Assembly: GCA_020636075.1 (NCBI GenBank)
Contig: JACJYO010000004.1
Span: 372,001-436,000, forward strand
DNA: 64,000 bases
DNA from: Lewinellaceae bacterium
Lineage (GTDB): Bacteria; Bacteroidota; Bacteroidia; Chitinophagales; Saprospiraceae
Reading direction: 5' to 3'
Part shown: positions 53,524 to 61,788 of the stretch, piece by piece
Position numbering within the stretch: the first letter of the stretch is position 1
Layout: the number at the start of each line of letters is the position of its first letter
Translations under genes and position numbers: made by a program
Notes under the pieces: generated by a model
Database searches by the model: none
What the model saw: the letters and a program-made list of their open reading frames with translations, nothing else
Told to the model about the DNA's origin: nothing

Positions 53524-54027
53524 ATGATCTTCCAAACCACCCGCCTCCAAATCCGCCCCCTCTACCCTGACGACATCGCTCCTTTCCACGAAATGCAGGG
53601 TAACCTCAATGTGATGCGTTACACCACCAAACGGGCGCACAGTCTGGCGGAAGACGGCGCCGAACTTCAACGCCTGATTGGCCGGTACGCCGAGCCTGGG
53701 AATGACTTTTGGGTTTGGGCCATTGAACGGAAGGACGACGGGGCATTCGTTGGCACTTGTGCCCTGATTTTAAATGAAGATGAGGAACATGAAATCGGTT
53801 TCCGTTTTCTGGAAAAATACTGGGGCCAGGGTTATGGCACCGAAGTGGCCAATGGCCTGGTGGACTATGCCATGGCATTACCCGGGGTAACGGGTTTGGT
53901 GGCGTATGTGTATAGTGCGAACATCGGTTCGGTGAAGGTGCTGGACCGCTCGCCGCTCGTTTTTGAACGGGAGTTTTTCAACGAAAAAGAAAATTGCATG
54001 GACCGGGTATACCGCCTGCGCAAATAA
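53524..54027 (+). CDS. GNAT-family N-acetyltransferase (RimJ/RimL type)
   Basis: A 167-residue protein: TTRLQIRPLYPDDIAPFHEMQG at the N-terminus, DGAFVGTCALILNEDEEHEIGFRF, acetyl-CoA loop WGQGYGTEVANGLVDYAM, and VYSANIGSVKVLDR. This fits RimJ/RimL-like enzymes that acetylate protein N-termini or small amines; the substrate is unknown. The start follows the previous stop immediately. Confidence 0.9.
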   Translation: MIFQTTRLQIRPLYPDDIAPFHEMQGNLNVMRYTTKRAHSLAEDGAELQRLIGRYAEPGNDFWVWAIERKDDGAFVGTCALILNEDEEHEIGFRFLEKYWGQGYGTEVANGLVDYAMALPGVTGLVAYVYSANIGSVKVLDRSPLVFEREFFNEKENCMDRVYRLRK

Positions 54028-54042
54028 ATCTGCCAAATTCCC

Positions 54043-54050
54043 TATTTTTG
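54043..54050 (+). promoter_or_regulatory. candidate promoter -7 element for ahcY
   Basis: TATTTTTG fits the Bacteroidota TAnnTTTG consensus and lies 145 bases upstream of the ahcY ATG, giving a long leader that contains a hairpin and a word array. Confidence 0.4.
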
Positions 54051-54112
54051 CGGCGCAAAATTTGTCAACCAAACAGAACGATGTTTTGTTAAGGCTGCAA
54101 ATGTTTCGGAAT

Positions 54113-54146
54113 ACTCGTCCTACGACTCCAAAGTCGTAGGACGAGT
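54113..54146. repeat. palindromic element with GACTCCAAAGTC core
   Basis: Perfect 15-bp arms ACTCGTCCTACGACT and complement around CCAA. It shares its central GACTYCRAAGTC with the palindrome at 55592-55625, while the outer stems differ but stay self-complementary. Confidence 0.75.
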
Positions 54147-54157
54147 TTACGCCGCCC

Positions 54158-54194
54158 ATTCATCTCTCATAATTCATCATTCATCATTAGCATA
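54158..54194 (+). repeat. ATTCATC word array before ahcY
   Basis: CATTCATCTCTCATAATTC and ATCATTCATCATTAG precede the ATG at 54195 with almost no gap. The words match those before the small membrane gene at 34526-34560. Confidence 0.6.
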
Positions 54195-55505
54195 ATGTCC
54201 ACAGCAACCTCCACTCGTCCCGAATACAAAGTAAAAGATATTGCCCTGGCTGACTGGGGCCGCAAAGAAATCCAATTGGCTGAAGCCGAAATGCCGGGGC
54301 TCATGTCCCTGCGCGAAGAGTTTGGCGCCAGCAAACCGCTGAAAGGCGCCCGCATTGCCGGTTGCCTGCACATGACCATTCAAACGGCCGTGCTTATCGA
54401 AACCCTGGTTGAACTGGGTGCGGAAGTGTCCTGGTCGAGCTGCAATATTTTTTCCACGCAAGACCACGCTGCTGCTGCTATCGCCGCCGCCGGTATTCCC
54501 GTGTACGCCTGGAAAGGCATGAACAACGAAGAGTTTGACTGGTGCATCGAGCAAACGCTGTTCGCGTTCAAAGATGGCCAGCCGCTCAACATGATCCTGG
54601 ATGATGGTGGTGACCTGACCAACATGGTGCTCGACCAATACCCCGAACTGGTGGCCGGTATTCGCGGTATTTCCGAAGAAACGACAACCGGCGTGCACCG
54701 CCTGTATGAGCGGATGACGAAAGGCACGCTGCCTTTGCCCTGCATCAACATCAACGACTCGGTGACGAAATCGAAGTTTGACAACAAATACGGTTGTAAG
54801 GAAAGTCTGGTCGATGCTATTCGCCGTGCTACCGATATCATGATGGCCGGCAAGGTGGCTGTTGTGGCCGGCTACGGTGATGTAGGCAAGGGTTCTGCTG
54901 CCAGCTTGCGCGGCGCCGGCGCCCGGGTGATCGTCACGGAGATCGACCCGATCTGTGCCCTCCAGGCCGCTATGGACGGTTTTGAGGTGAAGCGCATGGA
55001 AAACGCTATCCCGCGCGCCAACATCGTGGTGACGGCTACCGGCAACCGCGACATCGTGCTGGAAAAACATTTCCGCCTGATGAACGACAAAACCATCGTG
55101 TGCAATATTGGCCACTTCGACAACGAAATCGACGTAGCCTGGCTGAATAAAAACTGCACAAAAACCGTCGTGAAGCCACAGGTTGACCTGTACGATGTGG
55201 ATGGCAAGGACATTATTTTGCTGGCTGAAGGCCGCCTGGTGAACTTGGGTTGCGCTACGGGCCACCCGTCGTTCGTCATGTCCAACTCCTTCACCAACCA
55301 GGTGCTTGCCCAGATCGAACTGTGGCAGAACCATAAAGATTACGAAAACAAGGTGTACATGCTGCCCAAGCATCTCGACGAGAAAGTGGCTCGCTTGCAC
55401 CTGGCTAAGATCGGGGTGGAACTGGAAGAACTGCGCCCGGACCAAGCCGAGTATATTGGTGTTACGGTTGAAGGACCGTTTAAGCCGGAGTACTACCGGT
55501 ACTAA
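54195..55505 (+). CDS. ahcY: adenosylhomocysteinase
   Basis: A 436-residue enzyme of normal length. NAD-binding motif VVAGYGDVGKGSAASLRGAG, catalytic blocks GCLHMTIQTAVLIETL, SSCNIFSTQDHAAAAI, CNIGHFDNEID and the C-terminal KPEYYRY are all present. It hydrolyses S-adenosylhomocysteine to adenosine and homocysteine, closing the SAM cycle. It is likely transcribed from its own promoter, because it follows a repeat-filled gap and ends in a very strong terminator. Confidence 0.97.
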   Translation: MSTATSTRPEYKVKDIALADWGRKEIQLAEAEMPGLMSLREEFGASKPLKGARIAGCLHMTIQTAVLIETLVELGAEVSWSSCNIFSTQDHAAAAIAAAGIPVYAWKGMNNEEFDWCIEQTLFAFKDGQPLNMILDDGGDLTNMVLDQYPELVAGIRGISEETTTGVHRLYERMTKGTLPLPCININDSVTKSKFDNKYGCKESLVDAIRRATDIMMAGKVAVVAGYGDVGKGSAASLRGAGARVIVTEIDPICALQAAMDGFEVKRMENAIPRANIVVTATGNRDIVLEKHFRLMNDKTIVCNIGHFDNEIDVAWLNKNCTKTVVKPQVDLYDVDGKDIILLAEGRLVNLGCATGHPSFVMSNSFTNQVLAQIELWQNHKDYENKVYMLPKHLDEKVARLHLAKIGVELEELRPDQAEYIGVTVEGPFKPEYYRY

Positions 55506-55516
55506 CCTTTCAGGTC

Positions 55517-55570
55517 CAATTTTAAACAAAAAAGGCCCGCATCAATGCGGGCCTTTTTTGTTTAAAATTG
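55517..55570. terminator. 26-bp perfect stem terminator after ahcY
   Basis: Arms CAATTTTAAACAAAAAAGGC then CCGCAT and their exact complement with only CA between them; the core is GGCCCGCAT/ATGCGGGCC flanked by A6 and T6. It can act in both directions. Confidence 0.95.
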
Positions 55571-55591
55571 CTAACAGGTTTTGTTGGGCCT

Positions 55592-55625
55592 ATTGTCGGC
55601 GTGACTTCGAAGTCACGCCGACAAT
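55592..55625. repeat. 34-base perfect palindrome with GACTTCGAAGTC core
   Basis: ATTGTCGGCGTGACTTC is followed directly by its complement, with no loop. It lies 20 bases after the ahcY terminator, and shares its core with the palindrome in the ahcY leader. Confidence 0.8.
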
Positions 55626-55661
55626 GAGCGCGACATTAAACCACTTTCCGTTGGGAATAAT

Positions 55662-55925
55662 TCATTGCAGCGGCCGGCGCATCTCGTTCCAAACAAGCAC
55701 GCCGACGGTTGCCATGATGCCCACCCAGATCATTTCCACGCCAAGACAAAGCAAGGGCATAATCTCCGGAGCGATCGAGGTCGCCGGTGGCGTACCGGCA
55801 GGCGTGGTGGCGTGGAACGCAAGGGCTTGCTTGCTGCTCAGGGCGTGCAGCGATGTTGCACCGAATAAGCCCAGCATTGGGAGCGCAGCGCGGAAAAAAG
55901 AACGGAGTTTATGGTAGGCAGGCAT
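55662..55925 (-). CDS. small membrane protein, unknown
   Basis: An 87-residue protein with an N-terminal hydrophobic segment (ALPMLGLFGATSLHAL), a Pro/Thr linker (TTPAGTPPATS) and a C-terminal transmembrane helix (MPLLCLGVEMIWVGIMATVGVLVW). I do not recognise it. It lies about 120 bases upstream of the end of the next gene on the same strand. Coding status is supported only by this orderly pattern. Confidence 0.45.
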   Translation of the reverse strand: MPAYHKLRSFFRAALPMLGLFGATSLHALSSKQALAFHATTPAGTPPATSIAPEIMPLLCLGVEMIWVGIMATVGVLVWNEMRRPLQ

Positions 55926-56044
55926 GGCTCGGTATTTTTATTGCACTAAAGATATACCATACTAATGCGCTGTTACAAGCATTATTGCCCGGGGGGAGTG
56001 TTCCGGTTTGGCACCGGTGAGTTTGGGTTTGTCAGTGGGGCGCG

Positions 56045-58003
56045 CTATTGCAGCGCATCGGCCCGGCGCTTGCATTCTTCCGCCCGGGCCATATTGCCGA
56101 CGGCCTTGTAAGCGATGAACAAGTTGTTCCAGGCAGTGCGGTTATTCGGGTTGAGTTCTACTGCTTTTTCAAAATTTGGAATCGCTTTTTCGTTCTGCCG
56201 CATCATGCCGTAGGCGGTGCCCAGGTCGAGGTAAGCTTCCGGGGCTTCAATGCCGTACGACAGGGCTTTTTCTATCAATTCAACCGAACGCGGAAAGTTG
56301 CTGTTCTGGCGGCCTTCCATACGCCCCCAGGCCAGGTAACTGCGGCCGATATTAATGCGGGCCAGGTCGTAGTTGGGCGTTTGCTCCAGCGCTTTTCCGT
56401 ACTGACGAACCGCTTCTTCGTATTGATTTCTGGAAATGGCGGCATTGCCAAGGTTCAGGAATGAAACCGGGTTGGGCCGGATGGCCACTGCGGCGTTGGC
56501 ATGTTCCACGATCTGGTTGAGCCGGCTTTCGCGCTCCGCTTCCGGCATATTCGGGTTGGCGACCACACTGTTGTACAGTTCGCTACCCATGCCGTTGCGC
56601 AGGCGGATGCTGTTGGGCGCCTTGGCTATATCGGCAGTGAAAAGGGTGAGATTGGTTTTCCAGTCCGGATTCCGACCTATCGTTTTTACCCCAAATACAA
56701 GGGCAATTAACCCCAGCACGACAAATCCCGGCGTTATTTTTTTTGCCGAAGGCAAAATTGGGGTAGCCGCTTCGGATTTAAGGTCGAGTCCGGTAGCGCG
56801 CCAGATCAGCCAAACAGCACCGGCGCAAAACCAAAGCGAGGGCATGTACATCAGGCGTTCGCCAAACAAGGTGCCGATCACCAGCGGTAGTTGGCTGTAC
56901 AACACTACGGCACCTAAAAATGCTGCAATGCAAAACGCCAGCGGTTGCCGGCGCAACAGACCGCGTACGGCTATTGCCACCAGCGCGGTATACCCTGCAA
57001 GTCCGGCCAACGCCTGCCAGTCACTCCAGCCTACCACGGTTAAATGCTGAAAGGAGTAATCGCTTAACAACGGATGCGGGAATACCAGCAACTGCAAATA
57101 TTTCCAGAGAACCATAAAACTTGTGGCCGAGCGTTCGCCAAAACCCTGCGCCGCTACGATCGGGTTGTCCATCTCGCTGATGACAAAATTGTCGGCGGTT
57201 TTGCTCAGCACCACAGCGCGCAATACCAGAAATACGAGTACCGGTACAGCCGCTAAAAATGCGTGTCCGAGACTTTCCCGGGCTGTTTTATTGAAAAATA
57301 CCCAACTGGCGAGTGGAAAAACCGGCAACAAAGTGACGGCGCTTTCTTTGGAAAGCAAGGCCAAAAAGTAGGCGCCAAGTGCTCCGGTCAACCAGGCGCC
57401 GGCCGGTTTGCGCAGCCATTTCGCCCAGCAATACAGTGCGGCCAGGCTGAAAAACAGGTTCAGGAGTTCATCCCGGCTTTTGATGTTGGCTACCACTTCC
57501 GTATGCAGGGGGTGCGTTGCAAAAAGAAGGGCTGCTCCGGCCGCCCACAGCCAGTGATAGCCTTGAAATACCAGCCGAAGGGCAGCAAATGCGAGCGCCA
57601 CAGTGAGGGCATACCATAATGCGTTCATAAAATGGCCGATGCCCGGACTATCGGGCGCCATGCTCCACTCAATGGCAAACGTGACCAGCGACAAGGGGCG
57701 GTACAGCAAGGCCGAAGCTCCGGCGCCTTCGGTACCGGCCCGGTAGTGGTGCGTGAGCAGGTCGGGAATGCCGGCAACACCATTTCGGACAAACTCGTTT
57801 TTCCCAATGGCCAGCGGGTCGTCGAGTACATATTCATGCCCCAGCGTGTTGAAATAGAGCAAAAAAGCGAGTACACCGAGCCCGGCCGCAACCCATGCAA
57901 ATTGAAGCCCGGACTGCGGGGCAGGCGTTGTTTGGTCGGATGTAGTTTGTTGCCGTTTGTTCGGTTTGGTTACTCGAACCGGTTTTTTCCCTTTTTTTGA
58001 CAT
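56045..58003 (-). CDS. TMTC-like membrane glycosyltransferase with TPR repeats
   Basis: A 652-residue protein with about ten transmembrane helices (residues 35-460) followed by TPR units (about 490-650, for example NRTAWNNLFIAYKAVGNMARAEEC). The first loop has DDPLAIGKNEFV and the next HPLHTEVVANIKSRDELLNLFF, the pattern of TMTC-type protein O-mannosyltransferases (GT-C fold). In animals these transfer mannose from a lipid carrier to proteins; here the sugar and target are unknown. It is divergent from trpR with 147 bases between starts. An upstream in-frame ATG at 58048 is unlikely, since MSKKGKKPVRV is a natural start. Confidence 0.8.
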   Translation of the reverse strand: MSKKGKKPVRVTKPNKRQQTTSDQTTPAPQSGLQFAWVAAGLGVLAFLLYFNTLGHEYVLDDPLAIGKNEFVRNGVAGIPDLLTHHYRAGTEGAGASALLYRPLSLVTFAIEWSMAPDSPGIGHFMNALWYALTVALAFAALRLVFQGYHWLWAAGAALLFATHPLHTEVVANIKSRDELLNLFFSLAALYCWAKWLRKPAGAWLTGALGAYFLALLSKESAVTLLPVFPLASWVFFNKTARESLGHAFLAAVPVLVFLVLRAVVLSKTADNFVISEMDNPIVAAQGFGERSATSFMVLWKYLQLLVFPHPLLSDYSFQHLTVVGWSDWQALAGLAGYTALVAIAVRGLLRRQPLAFCIAAFLGAVVLYSQLPLVIGTLFGERLMYMPSLWFCAGAVWLIWRATGLDLKSEAATPILPSAKKITPGFVVLGLIALVFGVKTIGRNPDWKTNLTLFTADIAKAPNSIRLRNGMGSELYNSVVANPNMPEAERESRLNQIVEHANAAVAIRPNPVSFLNLGNAAISRNQYEEAVRQYGKALEQTPNYDLARINIGRSYLAWGRMEGRQNSNFPRSVELIEKALSYGIEAPEAYLDLGTAYGMMRQNEKAIPNFEKAVELNPNNRTAWNNLFIAYKAVGNMARAEECKRRADALQ

Positions 58004-58150
58004 AAATCTAAAATCGAGGTACAGATTGCCAAAAATAGGGCTTTGCAAACGACTTCAATCCGACCGTGCGTTTTTAGCAAAAAATTCCGGGATTTGCCGA
58101 CCTTTGGTCACCAGGCATCTGACTTTCTCCAACATAATCTAATCGTACCC

Positions 58151-58417
58151 ATGCTCTATCAGTTGTTTCAATCCGTAGGCTCTGAAGCCGACTTTAACGA
58201 GCTGCTCAACCTTACATTCACCGAAAATGAACGCGAAATGATGCTCGAACGCTGGCGTATATTCGACGCCCTCGATCGCGGGCTTTCCCAACGTGAAGTA
58301 TCCAAACAGGTTCCATGCAGTATCGTTACCGCCACCCGTGGCGCGAAGGTGTTCCGGGAAAACAAGGCGGCTATTCAAAAATTGCTGCCCATCTGGCGTA
58401 ATGGCGGCCAGAATTAA
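58151..58417 (+). CDS. trpR: TrpR-family tryptophan repressor
   Basis: An 88-residue protein. LTFTENEREMMLERWRIFDALDRG followed by LSQREVSKQVPCSIVTATRGAK aligns over its whole length with the TrpR core, including the SQRE helix start, the TxTRG recognition helix and the two central helices. TrpR binds tryptophan and represses trp promoters as a dimer. trpE follows 98 bases downstream with a matching operator between them. TrpR is known mainly from gamma-proteobacteria and chlamydiae. Confidence 0.88.
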   Translation: MLYQLFQSVGSEADFNELLNLTFTENEREMMLERWRIFDALDRGLSQREVSKQVPCSIVTATRGAKVFRENKAAIQKLLPIWRNGGQN

Positions 58418-58468
58418 CTTTTTTTCAGGATTAACAAATGAAACTAATTCCGAAGGTATAAAAAGTGA

Positions 58469-58499
58469 CATATTTGCACTGCTGTACTAGTACAACAGT
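58469..58499 (+). promoter_or_regulatory. trpE promoter element and TrpR operator
   Basis: CATATTTG (58469-58476) is one base from the Bacteroidota -7 consensus TAnnTTTG. Directly behind it lies ACTGCTGTACTAGTACAACA plus GT (58478-58499), a 22-base palindrome with one mismatched pair. Its centre GTACTAG/CTAGTAC equals the half-site of the E. coli trp operator. A bound repressor would cover the transcription start. Confidence 0.8.
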
Positions 58500-58515
58500 T
58501 CTAAAACACCGGTTT

Positions 58516-59961
58516 ATGCCTACGCACATCGCTCATTTGCCTTATACGAATGCCACCGCTTTTTATCGTCAGTTGTGCACTGGAAGTGCTTCCTGCCTTT
58601 TTGAATCAGATTCGGTGGCTGACAAAAGCAGCCGAATGTCATTGATCGGGCTGGACCCACCGCTGGAGTTGGTGGGGAAAGACCCGGTGCTGACCGTGCG
58701 CTTGCGAAACGCCCGTGGACAGGTATATTTTGATTTTTTAAAAACAGAATTTGCCGGTTTTTTAACAGCCGAAAGCGCTACCGAACTTGAACTGCATATC
58801 CCGAAAACACCTTTTTCCGGGCCGGAGTCGGAACGTCTCGGGCGGCAGAATATCGCCCAGCCGTTGCGGCGGTTGCTGGCGCATTTTCAAGTGGAAGAAA
58901 AAAACTATGCCGGGTTGTACGGGGCGCTGTCGTACCGGTTTGTGTACTTGTTTGAAGACATTAAGCACGCCAAACCCTGTTCGGAGCCTGATTTTCATCT
59001 TTTTTTGTTCGACCAGGTTTTGGTGTTCAACCACCTGACCCGCGATCTGGTGTTTTACCAGCAAATAACGGAAACGCCGCTCGTTTCTGTTGAGGCGCTT
59101 AAGCAAGCCCTGGAAACGCCTTTGGAGCCGGCTGAAGCCTTTGAAATCGGAGAATTTCAATCGACACCTGATGATGAAACCTTCAAAAAACAAGTTGAAC
59201 AAGGCGTGCGCTTGTGCAACGATGGAGAACTTCTGGAGATCGTGCTCAGCCGCCAGCTCAGCGCGCCTGTTCGTGGCGACCTGATGCAATTGTACGAGCG
59301 GTATCGCGCCATCAACCCCAGTCCGTACCTGTTTTATCTTAACCTTGGCGATGAAGTGCTGCTCGGTGCGAGCCCGGAGCTGATGTTGCGCTACGAAAAC
59401 GGCCGGGCCACCCTGCGCCCCATCAGCGGCAGTGTGCGCCGCTCCGACAACCCTATCGAAGATCACCGACTGATGATGGAATTGCTCAACTCACCCAAGG
59501 AAAACTCCGAGCTCGACATGCTGATCGATCTGGGTCGCAACGACCTGGCGCGCATTTGCAAACCCGGCATCCAAATTGACCAGTACCGCACTATTGAAAA
59601 GTATTCGCACGTGACCCACACGGTGGCACAGGTGAGCGGTGAACTGGATGCCGGTTATTCGGGTTTCGACGCGCTGATAGCCAGCCTCAACGCCGGCACA
59701 CTTACCGGGGCTCCAAAAGTGGCAGCTATGGAATACATCGAGCAGATTGAGCAGCACAACCGGGGGTACTACGGCGGCTGCGTGGGCTGGATGTTGTTCA
59801 ACGGCGACGTGAACACGGCCATTACTATTCGCACGGCCCATGTGCGCGATGGGCAGCTGACTTACTGCACGGGCGCCACCTTGCTGTACGAATCGGTGCC
59901 GGAACTGGAATTGCAGGAGACGAAAATTAAGGCCGGGGCGTTTTTGGCGGCTGTGGGCTGA
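58516..59961 (+). CDS. trpE: anthranilate synthase component I
   Basis: A 481-residue chorismate-utilising enzyme. The feedback-site motif appears as CLFESDSVADKSSRMSLIGL (LLES-like), and the catalytic domain has LEIVLSRQLS, NPSPYLFYLNLGDEVLLGASPE, LRPISGSVRR, DLGRNDLARICK and GTLTGAPKVAAMEYI. It makes anthranilate from chorismate and glutamine-derived ammonia with TrpG, which is not in this window. It is the only trp structural gene here, preceded by trpR and its operator. ATG 58516 is chosen because the upstream frame runs through the operator. Confidence 0.93.
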   Translation: MPTHIAHLPYTNATAFYRQLCTGSASCLFESDSVADKSSRMSLIGLDPPLELVGKDPVLTVRLRNARGQVYFDFLKTEFAGFLTAESATELELHIPKTPFSGPESERLGRQNIAQPLRRLLAHFQVEEKNYAGLYGALSYRFVYLFEDIKHAKPCSEPDFHLFLFDQVLVFNHLTRDLVFYQQITETPLVSVEALKQALETPLEPAEAFEIGEFQSTPDDETFKKQVEQGVRLCNDGELLEIVLSRQLSAPVRGDLMQLYERYRAINPSPYLFYLNLGDEVLLGASPELMLRYENGRATLRPISGSVRRSDNPIEDHRLMMELLNSPKENSELDMLIDLGRNDLARICKPGIQIDQYRTIEKYSHVTHTVAQVSGELDAGYSGFDALIASLNAGTLTGAPKVAAMEYIEQIEQHNRGYYGGCVGWMLFNGDVNTAITIRTAHVRDGQLTYCTGATLLYESVPELELQETKIKAGAFLAAVG

Positions 59962-59965
59962 TTTG

Positions 59966-60109
59966 GGGTACATTTTTCAAATTTCCAATTTCAAATTTGA
60001 CATTTCAAAGTCATGAAACTTCCCCAATCGGGATCATTTTTTTATTTGAAATTTGAAAAGAAAAATTTGAGATTTGAAAAGTGTACAACTATCCCGGAAT
60101 GGCCAGTTC
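59966..60109. repeat. inverted TTTGAAA word arrays with anchor
   Basis: TTTCAAATTTCCAATTTC words on the left (59970-60010) and TTTGAAATTTGAAAAG words on the right (60040-60080) are inverted. CTATCCCGGAATGGCCAGTT (60089-60108) follows, which is the reverse complement of the anchor form seen at 34500-34520. It fills the gap after trpE. Confidence 0.75.
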
Positions 60110-60114
60110 TGTGC

Positions 60115-61455
60115 TCATTCCACCAAAACCACCTTGGAAAACACTTTTCCGCCCTGCTCGATATGCACCACAACCGGCCCCAGCGCCTCCCCGCTAAAAT
60201 CAAACTGGTGGCGGTAGTCGCCCTGGAAATCATCAAGTTGCTCGGTGTAGAGCAGTGCGCCGTTTAGTTTGAACAGGCGTACTGAAAGTGGCCCCGGCTT
60301 CGCCGAAAATTCCAGGGTGAAAAGTCCGGAAGTCGGATTGGGGAACACTTTGAAAATTTTAGGCTGAAGGGAGGTTTCTTCGCGGAATTCCTGCTTGGAT
60401 GTGGGTTCATGTGTGGGTTCCTGGCTTGCCCCATGCGTCGTTGGAACGTTTAAAATAACGTCAACCATCTGTGTCTCCCGGAGCACCCGGACGGTCATCG
60501 TTTGGCCTTTACCTGCGAATTTGTTGAAATTTTGCACCATGCTGACCGAATTATTGATCGGAATCCCATTAATGCTGAGCAAGCAGTCGCCGACTTTCAA
60601 ACCGGATTGTTGCGCCGGGCTGTTGGCTTTGATCCGGCCGATCAGAACACCGGAAGGGTGTTCAGTGTCCTCCGGTGCCCAGCGTAAAGTTTGTTGAATA
60701 CCCAATCCCACCGGTTTCTCGCGGCCATCAAATGGCTCCGGGCAATTCACAGTTTCCAATAATAGCTGAACCGTTTTTCCCTGACGGTGTACTACCAAGG
60801 GAATCCATTGAAAATTCTTGGAGTGGCGTATCATCTCGATCAAAGGGTACAATTCGCTCCAGGTTGTTACCGGCGTGCCGACAGCCTCAACAATAATATC
60901 GCCTGCCTGCAGGCTGTTTGGTGCGCCTGAATGTTCTGCATCAACTGCCGATATTATTACTCCGCCATTTTCACTGAGTTGATAATTATCCAATTCCAGG
61001 CCGTAGCAGGCTGCCAGTTTAAAGGAATACAACCGGGTGAAGGGTACTGCCTCGGGATGTGGCAGCTGCAACTGAGCTTCTTCGTAGATATCACCTGTCC
61101 AATACCGAAAGTTTATCGTGGCGTTCCGTTCTTTCGTTCCCAGAACACGGCGTAATTCCAGAAAAGAAGGTACCGGGGTACCATCAATTTCGGTCAGGAT
61201 GTAGCCGGTTTTTATGCCGACCTGGTCGGCCAGACCGCCAGGCTTGACAATCAATGCAACGCCACTGCCTTCCGCCTCAGCCTGATAACCTTCCAGCAGG
61301 CCAAATTCGGCCAGGTGGGGAGTGCTTAAGTTTTTTTTGGGGGGATGTTCATCAAAGGTGGCTATGGTTTTTACGTTGGTTTGGGCTGATACAATGTTGA
61401 GTAAAAAGCAACAAATTGAGAGGGGCAATAGGCGGGTAGAAAGTTGGAGGGTCAT
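60115..61455 (-). CDS. PDZ-domain protein with T9SS sorting domain
   Basis: A 446-residue exported protein with signal peptide (LLPLSICCFLLNIVSAQ). It has three PDZ-like modules: VALIVKPGGLADQVGIKTGYILTEIDG, then VISAVDAEHSGAPNSLQAGD, then VLIGRIKANSPAQQSGLKVGD. The C-terminus KVFPNPTSGLFTLEF to KVFSKVVLVE is a T9SS type A sorting domain. No protease motif is present, so it is probably a surface scaffold or peptide-binding protein. ATG 61455 is preferred; TTG 61479 adds eight residues before the signal. Confidence 0.85.
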   Translation of the reverse strand: MTLQLSTRLLPLSICCFLLNIVSAQTNVKTIATFDEHPPKKNLSTPHLAEFGLLEGYQAEAEGSGVALIVKPGGLADQVGIKTGYILTEIDGTPVPSFLELRRVLGTKERNATINFRYWTGDIYEEAQLQLPHPEAVPFTRLYSFKLAACYGLELDNYQLSENGGVIISAVDAEHSGAPNSLQAGDIIVEAVGTPVTTWSELYPLIEMIRHSKNFQWIPLVVHRQGKTVQLLLETVNCPEPFDGREKPVGLGIQQTLRWAPEDTEHPSGVLIGRIKANSPAQQSGLKVGDCLLSINGIPINNSVSMVQNFNKFAGKGQTMTVRVLRETQMVDVILNVPTTHGASQEPTHEPTSKQEFREETSLQPKIFKVFPNPTSGLFTLEFSAKPGPLSVRLFKLNGALLYTEQLDDFQGDYRHQFDFSGEALGPVVVHIEQGGKVFSKVVLVE

Positions 61456-61525
61456 GTGTCTGGTAGTTTTAGTTTGCAATGAAGTTATTTCAATAGATGC
61501 AGGATATGCTGGAAAGAACTGGTTT

Positions 61526-61741
61526 TTAACAAATTTTTATATGTGTTTTTAAATGCATGTTGGATTCAAACAAAACGTCAGGAGGGCCGGTATCCGCTGT
61601 TTTTACTGTCCACCAGCGCACACCGCGTTGTTCGAAAATGGACATAGTTTTTGGCCAGTACTCGTCCAGTAAGTTGGCTTTCAGTACTTTATTTTGATGG
61701 CACACCGTTTGAGCCCAACGCCACAATAGTTCACCTGCCAA
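61526..61741 (-). other. possible gene remnant, unassigned
   Basis: The roughly 330-base gap between the PDZ-T9SS gene and the ABC permease holds a 71-codon frame with MSIFEQRGVRWWTVKTADTG that does not look random but matches no family I know. No signal peptide, no promoter and no word array are visible here. It may be a decayed gene end or chance. Confidence 0.2.
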
Positions 61742-61788
61742 CTCTTGGGTATTTCCCTTGTGTTTTTACGGCATTCAACCATTGAAAC

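Noticed and set aside
54051..54194. SAH or SAM riboswitch in the ahcY leader
   Set aside because: The leader contains a simple perfect palindrome and a word array; I cannot find the multi-stem layout or conserved loops of known SAH or SAM riboswitches.
61526..61741. 71-codon frame as a functional gene
   Set aside because: It has no start context, signal, domain or conserved neighbour that I can identify. It is kept only as a low-confidence remnant.
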